A DNA stretch of 64,000 nucleotides, taken from contig NC_077222.1 in the NCBI RefSeq assembly GCF_024763615.1, positions 87,544,001-87,608,000 of the forward strand, written 5' to 3'. Source of the stretch: Phlebotomus papatasi (lineage: Eukaryota > Arthropoda > Insecta > Diptera > Psychodidae). Positions within the stretch are counted from its first letter, which is position 1. Every line of letters starts with the position of its first letter. A program made the position numbers and the translations under genes. Below are positions 11,052 through 22,400 of the stretch, piece after piece. The notes under the pieces were generated by a model, which did not search any database, was not told the DNA's origin, and saw only the letters and a program-made list of their open reading frames with translations.

Positions 11052-14000
11052 ATGGTTTTGAGGACTTTTTCCGTAGGCGAGAGCCGTGAGTATCTACTGA
11101 AGAGATGCGCTTTCATGGGGTTGGATGTCTTTCTGCGGGACGGTAGGAAGAATCTCTGGTATTACCTTTGCTTCTGGGTACCAATGGCTTATCAGATCTG
11201 CTGCTTCTATACACTGTATCTTGAGAGGAATAATCCTGTGATCATAATGCAGTGTCTCTCGGTTTGGGGAGCTGCAGGTCAAGCAAGTATCTTCCTTTTC
11301 TAAGTCTTGTTGCACAGCTCTGCATAAATTAGGTAGGGAAAAGTGCCCATGCTTCGTACGATCCGAGCTTCGCAATAACAAAATTTTTCCAATAAGGGAC
11401 TTCTCTGGTGATTTCCAGTGAAAGGTATCACCCCAAGAGGGAAAACACTTTTTCAAGTCTTGCCCAGAGCTTTCGGCAACGATTCTTCTTGGTGTGACAA
11501 TAACACTTTTGTCTGGCAATCACCGGAAAAGTCCCTGATAAAATCATTACGCCAGTCTCATCCACGAAAAATTTTCCTGTTACTCAATAAGTGTGACTTA
11601 GCGCAATATATTTCAAATTCAAAAGCTAAGAGAAAGTGCCTAGTTTTTAAAGACTCACATTCAAAGACTCACATTCATTCAGTAACACAGGAAAAATTTA
11701 GCTATTACGAAGCTTGGATCGCACAAAGAATGGACACTTTCCTCTACTTATTTATGTAGTAATTGAAATTGAGTTAAATCATTTAGATTTAGGCCAATAG
11801 CAATTGAAATTTGGTCAGCATAAAAGCTTAAAAGCATTCGATTAGAAGTAAATCAGTCAATAAAAAATTAAATTCGGACAGTAAAAAATAAAAATAGTAC
11901 GCAATGCATCTTTTAAGCAATTGAAAACCAAAAAAAGTAAATCAAAAGTAAAATCAAAATTCACTTATACATCTTTTTCCAACGTTTTACATATACAGTG
12001 GCGGCAAATATAATAGAATCAGCTCCGCAATGACCACTATATATTACCTTTAGCATTTTTGTTTATTCCAATTCACTGAAATAATTTTGATATATAAATG
12101 TTCAAATAATTACCTTACGTCAAATAAGTATTGTTTTGGCCGCTAGAGGTCTCTATTTTCCACACAATACATCAATAGTGAAATTTGGTTTGAACAACAT
12201 AATAGGACCACTTTCATTTAAATTAAAGAATGTGGTATATAAATCGAATAAGTTTAAATAAGGCAATATTTAAAAACCATATATGACAGTTTTCTAATTT
12301 TTTGGCCGAACTAAATTTCATTATTGATGTATTCTGTGTAAAACAGAGACCTCTAGCGGCCAAAACAACCCTTATTCAACGCTTCTAATAATTTGAAGAT
12401 TTCCACTTCAGAATTATATCAACGAATTGGAAAAAATAAAAAATGTGAAAAAAATATAAGCTTTGAAAGGTGATTCTATTTTTTTGGCCGCCACTGTATC
12501 TATCCCAATCATTGGAATTCAATTTAATTTAACGAATGTGTAATTTTGACACATTTAAAATGCTTGAGAAAAAAGGGATGTCAATTTTGATTTTATGAAA
12601 TTTTCCTAAGCTAAAAGCCCGAGGCCATAACAAATAAAATTTTATCAGTAAAATATTACGTTAAATCTTTATTGGTCAGTACTGAATCTTGCTTATTATA
12701 TTAGGTTTCGTTTTTACAACATTCATAGCCAAAAAAAATTGATTAGAAAAATAAGCCAAATTTGATAATACCTCAACAAACCTTTTTGATCAGGAATATT
12801 TCTCAAAATTAAAATTCACATCTCAAGTTGAACTAAATTGAATTTATAGTGATACTCAAAAGAAGAAGACTTATGCAAAGTGTTTTTAACAGAAAGCGAT
12901 TAAATGGATTAAATCGTGAAGTAATGAAATTTTTCTGATATAAACTGTGTGTTGATATTATTATTTTTAACCATTGAAAATACTTACACTGAGAAAAAAA
13001 CTGGGGTGCGATTAACTTTTTTTCCTCATAACTTTAACACTTTTTAGGTGTAAAAATATATCAACATTTTTTAATATTAATTTTACATCTCCTTAAGGGT
13101 AAAATTAACATGAAAAAATGTAACTTTAACCCCTAGTACACCTAAAAAGCATAATATTTACACCGATTTCGGATCAATACTGCAGGGTAAAATAAATATT
13201 TCCGGAATGTTATTTTAACTTTTTCGGATTTCCCTCAGTCAGTGTAATTAAAAAATCGGTCTAATTTTAATTAGACCAAATTAAAGTAATCCTGCATTTT
13301 TTCTTTTTGTAAATACGTGCTTTACGATATACTTTTTTTTCATTTTTTTCTTATTTTTTGGCTGATTTCGAAAAATCACATGTGATGAAATTAAAATACT
13401 TTATTGAACCTGAACTATGTTTTGACCTTCAGTTGATATTATTAAGTCACTTTTCTGATATAGAAATGTTATACCTTAAATAGACTTAGGCTGATCCTCA
13501 AGAATAGTTAGCTTGCACAATTTAGCAATAACGACTTTTCCCAAGTTGTCAAATAATGAGGGCTTGGGTTCATTAAATTGAGTTCCTTTGCATAATTTTC
13601 CTTTCTCTAATCTTTTAATACCAAATTTTACAAGCTAAATATTCTTGAGGATTATTCTAAGTCTATTTCGGGCATTAGGTAGCTGTACCATATTTCGGCA
13701 TAAGTAGTTTATGCAACCACCAAAGTAATAAGTTTGAAAGGCAATATTTTTAATACAAATTATTTTTTGTTACATCTTTTTAAAGCGTGTTGTCTGAAAT
13801 CCTGCAGATAGTTCATCTTCTTTGTTTTCTCTGAAATCATTTTTAATATATTTTAAAATCAATAAAAATATAGACAAAGCTTTGGGTAATATTTCGGCTA
13901 CCTTGATTCTCATAGTTTCTACTGAGAAAAAACGGGGGTGCGACTAACTTTGTTTCGTCATAACTTTAATACTTTTCAGGTGTAAAAATATATCAATATA

Positions 14001-15838
14001 TATGATATATTTTATCAATATATATCAATATATCAAAATATATCAATATATAATATTTTATATGTTAATTTTACACCTTTTTCAGGGTGACATGAAAAAG
14101 GTAACTTTAACCCATAATACACCTAAAAAGGGTAATATTTACACAGATTTCGGATCAATACTGCAGGGCAAAATTAACATTTCCGGAATGTTATTTTAAC
14201 TTTATCGGATTTCTCTCAGTGTTGCTTTTCTGGAATTCTTACAGTCTTTTTCACATCATCTCGTTCATCGAATTCACATTATATAACTACTGGAGTATGG
14301 AAAAACTAGAAAATCATGAAAATTTGAAGAGCAAATGAAATGGCCGGAATTGCATGCTGGCCGAAATTTGGTACAGTCCCCCTATAAACTCTTAAAGGTG
14401 TGGTTTATTTTGTCACAGGCGTTTATTTAAATCTCCTCTTCAAATTGAATAAATGTACTTGTATAAGCGTTACAACCTTCTTGATCTTAAAACATTTCTC
14501 TTGATGGGTATTTAAAAATCAAAAATTAACTGTATACTTTTCCAAATATTTTTTAGTTAGACTTTCCTAAGAAAGTTAAAAATTTGACTTTAAATAAATT
14601 GCAGTATTCTTAACCTATCCTCTATTCTTAATTCTACATTCTCTATTTACTCTTCTTCCATTCCCTATTCTCAATTCCTAACCAGTTTTAATAAAATTCT
14701 AGTGCAACATCAAGGTAAACCTGGCTTATTTCATGCGGAAAAGCATCCGGAAAACCTTTGAATTTTTGAAAGGGAAACAGGAAATGGCAGAGGATGATCC
14801 TAAGGTTAATGAAGCTTTTGTGAAATGGAATAGGCGATACCATCTACTGCAACGAATGCTTTTGCTTGCTCTGAATTCAAACTTGATAACACTAAGCTCT
14901 TACTCGATTCTGAACTTTCTCCTTTTTAATAAAAGAAAATTTGTCCTGGTTTGTTACATTCCTGGTAAGAGATTAATAGTTGATCAACTTAAGCACAAGG
15001 TAACGCATTTGATTCTTGTCTAGGTTTAAATCCCGATCCTAGTGCTGGATTTCCGGACTATGAGATTCAAGTGGCAATTCATGTGGCATGTCTTTTTGTG
15101 GGAATTAATGAATTGGTAGCTCTCGATGGTCTCTACACGTACTTCATCTTTAATGCTGCCTCCATGGCTGATGGCCTGATTATCCACGTGCGAAATATGT
15201 CATCTCAAGTGAGACAGAATTCTATCAACGATACCGAAACCAGAAAATGCATCAAACACTTGGCACAACTCCATCGAGAGTACATGGATTACGTGAAACG
15301 TCTCGACAAAATGTACTACGTTATGGTTCTAATGCAATTTGGAAGTTTTGCTCTCAGTGGGTCTGTTGGTCTCTATGCAGCCCGAGTTGTAAGTTTGTGC
15401 AATCTATTATTGAGATCTAAGCCACACCTCTCCCAAAAATTCTATCTGCAAAATCTCTATCTCTTTTCAAGAGCGATTGGTATGCCGTGTATGGAATTGT
15501 ATTCACGTCGGTCTTTCAATTATTCTTCTTTTGCTCCCTCGGCTCCGTCATCGAAAATAAGGTCAATACTTTACACCCTCCTCACCTTATTCAATCACTC
15601 TGATCAATTTTTCTCCTATCGGCAGAACACTGAGATTTCTGAGGAGCTGTATGGGGCCAATTGGGCGGAGATGAGCGTTGAGAATCGCCGGATGATACTC
15701 TTCATGCTTCACCATGCTAAAAATGCCAATACCATCTCTGTGGGTCATTTGTCGCCACTCAATCTCGAAACAGGCATGTCAACCTACAGAATCCTCTACT
15801 CATATTTTCTGCTACTTCAAGATGCGGTTAAAGTATAG
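11052..15838 (+). CDS. odorant receptor (OR-1), 5 exons, 386 aa
   Basis: Insect odorant receptor of the 7tm_6 family, expected to form a ligand-gated cation channel with Orco in olfactory neuron membranes (family knowledge). Exons: 11052-11282, 14703-14964, 15024-15388, 15472-15561, 15626-15838. Phases are consistent and the 1161 nt read through without a stop. Landmarks are SVWGAAGQ at the end of exon 1, LVALDGLYTYF near the middle, LMQFGSFALSGS before the exon 3/4 junction, SDWYAVYGIVFTSVFQLFFF in exon 4, and SVGHLSPLNLETGM with YSYFLLLQDAVKV at the C-terminus. The start was chosen because exon 1 then has exactly the length of the paralogue's exon 1 (231 nt). Intron 1 is 3420 bp, begins with GC rather than GT (GGTCAA|GCAAGT) and is packed with transposons. 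Introns 2 to 4 are 59, 83 and 64 bp. The neighbouring gene at 19.5 kb is a tandem paralogue. Confidence 0.88.
11334..11746. mobile_element. TAGGGGAAAGTG-type MITE in OR-1 intron 1
   Basis: The left end TAGGGAAAAGTGCCCATGCT mirrors the right end ATGGACACTTTCCTCTA. CGATCCGAGCTTCG on the left pairs with CGAAGCTTGGATCG on the right. It holds a further inner inverted segment (11396-11545, arms AGGGACTTCTCTGGTGATT and AATCACCGGAAAAGTCCCT). It begins 52 bp after the exon 1 donor of OR-1. Confidence 0.65.
11996..12496. mobile_element. MITE with long inverted repeats (CAGTGGCGGC), TA flanks
   Basis: CAGTGGCGGCAAATATAATA at the left mirrors the right terminal TTTGGCCGCCACTG, and TA flanks both ends as in Tc1/mariner-type insertions. 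The internal arms continue: GGCCGCTAGAGGTCTCT on the left pairs with AGAGACCTCTAGCGGCC on the right. About 500 bp, non-coding, in intron 1 of OR-1. Confidence 0.78.
12987..13244. mobile_element. MITE family A, copy 2
   Basis: Starts CACTGAGAAAAAAACTGGGG and ends in TCGGATTTCCCTCAGTCAGT. It is in the opposite orientation to the copy at 9163 and lies in intron 1 of OR-1. Confidence 0.75.
13480..13668. mobile_element. MITE, AGGCTGATCCTCAAGAAT family, copy 1
   Basis: The left AATAGACTTAGGCTGATCCT followed by CAAGAATA mirrors the right ATATTCTTGAGGATTATTCT followed by AAGTCTATT. About 190 bp. A second, larger copy is at 28612-29058. Confidence 0.65.
13675..14394. mobile_element. CTGTACC..TTTCGG element, copy 2, with nested MITE
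   Basis: The left end TTAGGTAGCTGTACCATATT followed by TCGG pairs with the right CCGAAATTTGGTACAGTCCC followed by CCTA. The interior matches the copy at 7699-8277 in reverse orientation, but is interrupted by a family A MITE at 13921-14220. The outer element lies in intron 1 of OR-1. Confidence 0.65.
13921..14220. mobile_element. MITE family A, copy 3, nested
   Basis: Starts ACTGAGAAAAAACGGGGGTG and ends in ATCGGATTTCTCTCAGT. It is longer than its sisters because of an expanded ATATATCAATATATCA-type run at about 13990-14060. It sits inside the element at 13675-14394. Confidence 0.75.
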
Positions 15839-15883
15839 AATAATGAGACTTTTAGAGGAAGTTTAGTAGATACAATATTTAGT

Positions 15884-16241
15884 TACACAGTAAAAAAATT
15901 TTGGCTGCTTTACGATGATTTTCATTGTAAATTTTACATTAAACATGTAATCGTGTGTAGTGATACACATTTGTGTAATTCGTACACATTTTGTCTGAAA
16001 ACTGTGTAATTTGTACACCTTTCATTTGAAAACTGTGTAATTTTACACGAAATATGTAAGAAAATATACACAACTGTGTAATCATTTCTAGTTGATTACA
16101 CGGTTTACAATTACATAAAATTTAAATTACACATTTTCAGATTACACCTTTTGCTGAAATATATAATTTGTGTAACTTTACAAGAATAATCATGGAAAAA
16201 AAGCAAACCAACGATTGTCCTTGCAATTTTTTTACTGTGTA
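15884..16241. mobile_element. MITE, TACACAGTAAAAAAATT inverted repeats, in OR-1 3' flank
   Basis: TACACAGTAAAAAAATTTTG at the left mirrors CAATTTTTTTACTGTGTA at the right. The interior has repeated TGTGTAATTTGTACAC-type units. It begins 46 nt after the OR-1 stop codon. The first canonical AATAAA seen downstream of OR-1 lies beyond it at 16320. Confidence 0.7.
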
Positions 16242-16319
16242 GCCTAAAAATATAGAGTAAATACACACCTATAAGTCACTATGGTTATTAGTGTTTTATT
16301 TTAAATTAATTTAACTTGT

Positions 16320-16325
16320 AATAAA
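16320..16325 (+). other. possible poly(A) signal of OR-1
   Basis: AATAAA about 480 nt after the OR-1 stop. No nearer canonical signal was seen between the stop and the downstream MITE. Confidence 0.3.
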
Positions 16326-16817
16326 AAATTATTAAACTTTAAGAAAATTAGAAATACTTTTGTCTGCAATTTTTAGAAATGTTTTGGTTTTTTACAAAAA
16401 TTTGGGAGTTGTGATTAAGCAACTAAAATCGGTAAGCCTGCCCCAGTGAATAAGGAGTTAATGTGTTCTTCAAACGATTTTATTAGTTTTGACCAATCTA
16501 TTTTAGAGACACAATAAAACTTCTTCGTTGATTAGTCGACAATAAAATTATCAATTAGTTTAATATAAAATGTAAAGCACAAACACATAAGTTAGGAGGA
16601 ATTGGAAAAGCCAAAAACGTGTTTTTCGTGACTTTTAGTTCTGCAATTCATTATTTAAATAAATAATAAATTTCATTTTATTTCGTTTTTGATAGAATGG
16701 ATTTAGGGGCATCTGACCTGAATATTTGGGCAAAAGGCAAGAGATAGAGGGATATCATTTAAGGGAACTAGTGCTAAGAAAAGAATACCATTTAGAAGTC
16801 TACAATCAAATAGTTAT
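16326..16817. other. noncoding stretch
   Basis: AT-rich, with no recognised gene or element between the OR-1 3' flank and the foldback-like repeat at 16.8 kb. Confidence 0.4.
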
Positions 16818-17083
16818 GGTTTGGAGGCAGCCAAAACCCCGAACGTCAAAATCCCGAAAAGGCCAAAATCCCGAAAGCCAAATCCCAAATATTCAAAATC
16901 TTAAAAGGGATGAAGATATATGGAAGATAATGTGTTGAATAATTTCACAAGACACAGAAATGACACTTTTAAGAATTATGGATTTTGGCCCGATCGGGTT
17001 TTTGGCTTCTGGGATTTTGGCGTTCAATATTTTGGCTTTCTGGATTTTGGCTTTCGGGATTTTGACTGGATTTTGAGCCTTAT
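16818..17083. repeat. foldback-like repeat, inverted arms of short tandem units
   Basis: The left arm (about 16818-16905) is a run of CCAAAATCCCGAAA-type units of 16-17 bp. The right arm (about 16978-17083) is a run of the reverse complement, GGGATTTTGGCTTTC-type. A central spacer of about 70 bp lies between. Arms made of degenerate short direct repeats recall Drosophila FB elements. The 129-aa minus frame and the short plus frames here are products of the repeat. Confidence 0.55.
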
Positions 17084-18183
17084 GGTTACCGGTAAAACCT
17101 AAAATTACGAATTTACACTGTGATCCTCGAACAAGTCTACGAATATTAAACCTTAGAAACATACCGTGCTGTATTAAAAAAAAATACATAAAAGAGATGA
17201 CAAAGCATCCTAGCTTTAAAGATTGCTCTTGGGATTGCTCGCACTCACAAGAAAAGGCTCTCCATGTATTATCTTTTCGCATGGTATTTGGTGCATATCA
17301 GTTTACTACCGAATAAATTGATTCATACATCTAAAAAACCGTCCCGAAATAAATAAAAAAACGCTTAAAAAATAAAAATTTATAATATTTTATCATGATT
17401 AACTAGCATAAAGACAAACAAAAAACTAAATTTGAAAAAGATATATCATTGACCGCTATTTTACGGATTAAGTCCAATGCATCTGAATTGTAAATTTTAA
17501 GATCTTTCAAAAAAATCTAAATTTAAGCATATCGGTTGGAGAATAGGCCAACAAAGTGGTTAAACATTGACCTTTCAAAATTGGTATTGGCTTTTCGATC
17601 ATTGGTGTCTAAGTACGTAATATTCACTTCTGGCTGTCAACCGTATGGATATTCAAAACAAGTGAAGATGGGTATTCAGTCTATTATTTATTTCTCAATT
17701 TATTTTATTAGCAAACATTTCGAACGTTTATAGGATCTACTTCAGGGCCTAATTACGATTAACAAATTCATATTTTACTTTATAAATTCTTTTAACTTAA
17801 AGTTAAAAAAAAGTCACCAAAGTTAAAAGAATTTATAAAGTTGTAAGATCAAAATAACCTCTTGAAAAGCGGGTATGATAACACAACTTGTGGTGGTTGC
17901 CCAACAAGGATTTTCTTGTTAAGAGTGTATTTGTACTCTCAGCTTTTAAGTTCAACTGACCATCTGCAAGAGCGGTATGCCAAAGAAAGACATGAGTGCT
18001 CCCTGCGCATAGTCTTATGCACATCGGAAGGCAAGCTCACTACTGGACAAGAGAGAAGCACACCCTTCCCCTCCGATTCAGATGGCTAACCCTAGGGAGA
18101 AGGCACATTGTGTACCCTAGGTACACAAATTCCAAAATAGGGATTCCAAATAACGCCAGGGCTTTTAGCCCCGGAACCGATAT
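17084..18183. other. noncoding stretch
   Basis: Nothing recognised as coding. The short overlapping frames on both strands at 17.83-18.23 kb carry no family features, although base composition is less AT-rich there, so an unidentified repeat is possible. Confidence 0.35.
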
Positions 18184-18404
18184 TGGGAAAAGTGCCCATG
18201 CTATAGACGGTCCCAAGCTTTACAATGACTAAATTTTTTCCTATGTTTCTCAATAAATGTGACTCATATCTTCCAGATTTTAAAAACTAGACGAAAGTGT
18301 CCTGATTTTAAAATATATCGCGAAGTCGTATTTATTTCGAAATATAGGAAAAATTTAGACATTGTAAAGCTTGGGATGGTGCAAAGCATGGGCACTTTCC
18401 CCTA
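18184..18404. mobile_element. TAGGGGAAAGTG-type MITE
   Basis: GGGAAAAGTGCCCATGCTAT on the left mirrors AAAGCATGGGCACTTTCCCC on the right. CCCAAGCTTTACAATG pairs with CATTGTAAAGCTTGGG. About 220 bp. Confidence 0.7.
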
Positions 18405-19473
18405 CGTCTTACAAAGTAAAATATAATTTGTTAATTATATTTTATTTAGGCACTGAAGAAGATCCCATTCAGGACCGACATTTTGGCTAACAAAAAAAAA
18501 TGAAGAACAAAAAATAGACCAAACTCCCACCTTGACTATCTCTAAATCATATTTGAAAATGAAAAAATTAAGAACCGTTTTCGAAATAAACCAAAAAATA
18601 TGGTTTTGGAGAGAAAGGTTTGGGCGGGGGGAAAGGAAAAGCTGTCTTAGATAATATTGACTGATGGGGGTCGTTGAAGTACGAAATTGTATATCTCTAC
18701 CGTTTGGCTTCCTTTCGTGCCACAAGTTTAAAAAAAGGATTATATAACTGTTCTTTCTTTGAGTTCGAGCAGTAAAATTAAATTAATCAAGTCTACTTAA
18801 TATTTCTCGTATTTTCTTTCAGGTAAATACATTTTTAAATTTTTGAAAAAAATTTCTCATCCTATTTAATTCAGAAACTTTACTTTATAATTACCATTTT
18901 TGGTAGAGTACCTTTAAATTAGAAAAAGATGAAGAATGAATTTTTACAGTTACAATTTTCTTTCTTCAACTAATTTAATAATTCTAAAAAGACTTTTAAA
19001 TGCTATCTAGTGAAGCGAATGCTATTCCAAAAAATTGATTAAGATTTCTTGTATTTAGTGCTTTTTGGTTTCATTAAATAAAATGCTTTTAGCTAATCCA
19101 AGAAATATATTCTGAAAATTTAAGGAAAAAAATAACTCTTTAAAATCTCGTTGGAAACTCCTTGAGACCAAAATTGATCACATAATGTCCTCTCTGTTAA
19201 GACATCACAGCATGGGAAAGTTTCCAAACCCATTTTGTAGGAACTTAATTAATTACTGAGCTGTTGAAAACTATTTATGTGTCGTGGCAGGATTTCCCAC
19301 ATTGTGACCCTTGGAGGACAAAAACAACTGAATAATTTGTCTTGAGACATTCATTTGACTTCATCACCCTTGTCCTTTGGGGTTGAAGGGTCAATTTTTA
19401 ATGGGTTTCACCAAGGATGTGGCTAACAGGCAAAAAGGACCTTCTTCAGCACTGACCACTGCAGTGCTCTAAG
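18405..19473. other. intergenic stretch upstream of OR-2
   Basis: No coding content recognised. The OR-2 promoter is expected in the right part, but no confident core element was identified. The 96-aa minus frame at 18435-18725 has no family features. Confidence 0.4.
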
Positions 19474-22400
19474 ATGTTCCGTAGAATTAAAACAGTGGCC
19501 GATAGTCGCAACCATGTGGTCTCTCTGCTCAGAATTGTGGATTTGGATCCAATAGTCATGGACAGGAGGAGGACAATTCTCTTCTATGCATGCTTCATCT
19601 ATCCATGTTTCTTCCATACATTTACTCTCTACACTTTGTACTCCAATAGGAACAACATTGTACCTTTTCTTCAGTGCATGTCTCTCTGGGGAGCAGCTGG
19701 TCAGGTTTGAAAGCAATTTTCATATTTTTCGTGAATTTTCTTAGAATTTCTTGAGACACGTAAAAAATTCTAGAATCACTAGAAAGCTATTCAACGTGGA
19801 AATATTTTTAGAAATTTTATTTTTTCAGTATTACGAATCAATTTTCATTCGTTGAAACGTGTTTCAATGCTGCTATTTGCCATACGTTTTAGAAAGAAAC
19901 CTTTGTAAAGTGCAGTGTTTAATAGGGTACATTGGGGAAATTTGGAATCGGACCTCAATTCGAATTTGAAATAATTTGGAATAGGCGACATCGAGATTAC
20001 AAAAATTGATTTGATGTTCTTAAAATATTTGTAGCATTTCACAATTTTTTGACGTAACGATCATCAAAATCGGTTTATTAAAATAGGAGTTACAGTGCCC
20101 GCTTTGTTATTGGGATGATTGGGAGACAAAATGACAGATGACCGCTTCGTAATCCGGATGGATTTTTTGAATTGTTTAACGTCTCGAAAATATAATACAA
20201 GATTTTTTTTGTAGAATTAGAATAAAACTTTTAAAGGAGATTAAAAAGACAGAATTAGAGAAGTCTATGCTATTATACTTCACTTATTAAACAAAAACAT
20301 CACAGGATAATTTATTTTCATTGCTGAAAACGCATGCATACATAACCTCAAAAGTATTTTAAATGTAACCGTCGAGAACTCGTCCGGATTACGGCGATCC
20401 GGATTAGAAAGCGGGCACTGTATTGCATCTTAAAATAATTTTATAGTCGTTCTTGCAACTCTATAGGCACGGGGGCGACGGGGGAGTCAAGTTGAGATGA
20501 TCGTTTAAAAAGAAGATTCGACAAAAAATTATTACCTGTTCATATCTGGTTAAAATCGATTTTAATTATTCCTAGACTATATTCTTTGATATCCGAATTT
20601 TGTATAGAAATGTGTCTCAATCCGTTGAAATGTGCTTTTTATAAAAAAAAAATGTTAAATTGTTTTTGACTTTAGATTAAAAAAATTTAAATAAATAAAT
20701 AAAATTAATAAATAGCAATGTTAGGGAACCGGTGAGCGTTAGGGAATAGGGCAGTTTAGATCGACTTTTTCGAAAGCTTTCAACTCGAACTTTAAATCTT
20801 CTTCAGTGGTCAAATCGAAAATTTTCACTTTAGAAATTGGTCTAGGGGTTCACAGGGCAGGAAAACTCGACTTTTTTTAAACTGCCCCATTCCCCTACGG
20901 TCATTAGTTCCCAATCGTTGATAACTATTTACCCTACTCATCGGCATATATTCAAAATGATTAGTTAATCGTGGTGGTTGGCTGATAAAGTAAAATGCCA
21001 GATTAGATGACGCCTAAAACATATTCAAAAATAGGGAAAATATAATTTAATAAAATAAAAATCTATTTAATTTATAAGAGCTATGAAAGGTAGGAGAAAC
21101 TGGGTCAGTTTTGAAATGGGGTACCTTTGCAAATGGGTTTTTTCTCTAATTTTTAAAAGAAATTGAGGCTGATCATAATGTAATTTAGCTTCAGAAATAG
21201 TTCGTGAGGCTTAATTAAAATATATCAATACCATTTGAAAATTGAAGGAAAAAGCCCAATTTTAGAGCTTTCCGAATTTAAAGGTGCCTAACTTCCGCCT
21301 ATAGCGGGAATAAAAATTAAGTTAACCTTCTTAAAGCTCAATTCGGAGGTCCGATGATGACTTTAAGTCTCATTCTTTAACTGTTTGGCTTTTAGATTTC
21401 AATTTGAATTATTGTTTATTATTGGTTAATATATGATATATTTTTTTATAATTCAATTATTCACAGCAATGTGTAGTATAGTTTTAACTTATATACGTAT
21501 GTTACAATTTTAGCATAACTCCCCGTGCTGTGGAGAATGTAGACAATCGATATATGCTCTGAAGCTTTTCAAAACTCAAAATTCTGTACATAAAAGAGAT
21601 AGAGATCTATAGATGATTGTCTGTACATGATTCTCCTACTGAATTCTTGCAATTCGTTTCAAATGATACCCTTTGTATATCACTCTAACAGTGCAGTTTC
21701 AAAACAATCATTGCCTACATTCATCAGAAACGCATGAGAGAGATGTTCGACATGATCACGTGCAAACAGACAGAATGCGAGGATGATGCTGAGATATATG
21801 GTAACTACCTCAGATGGGGCAAGAGGCTGAGCTTTATTCTCAAAATGCTGACCTACACCCTCACTTCAAACTTCATCTTCTTCTCCCTCTACCTATTGCT
21901 GGGCATTGCAATGAAGGACCGAAAGTTCATCTTTATATTGAACATACCGGGTCTCGACCCAAATCCCAATGCACCATTTCCTAATTACGAGGTTCAGTTG
22001 ACATTTCAGTTGGTCGCCTTGTACATTGGGGTCTTTGAGGTGATCGGTCTGGATGGACTCTTTGCCTATTTCAGCATGAATGCAGCCTCAATTGGTGAGT
22101 CAATAATTGTGACCATTGAGAGGCTCTCCATGAAGGTTGATAAGGAACGCATTACAAGTGATGAAACTGCTAAAGAGCTGAAGCGCATTATTCATATCCA
22201 CCGCAACTATCTTGACTTTATAAATCTCATGGACCAAATATACAATGGGATGTTTCTCATGCAATTCGGGAGCTTCGCTTTTAGTGGGTCATTGGCTCTC
22301 TACGTGGGCAGAATTGTGAGTCTGAAGAAAGCAAAGGGAGACAAATCTTGATGGTAGGGTAGTAGCATATGTTATGGCCATAGGTGAAATTTTATTAGGG

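Noticed and set aside
11094..11519. 141-aa minus frame
   Set aside because: It is antisense to OR-1 exon 1 and runs into a MITE.
16893..17282. 129-aa minus frame with NAKIPEAKNPIGPK-like repeats
   Set aside because: The repeats are the translation of the short tandem units of the foldback-like element.
18435..18725. 96-aa minus frame
   Set aside because: It has no family features and lies next to a known repeat word (GAAGAAGATCC); likely chance.
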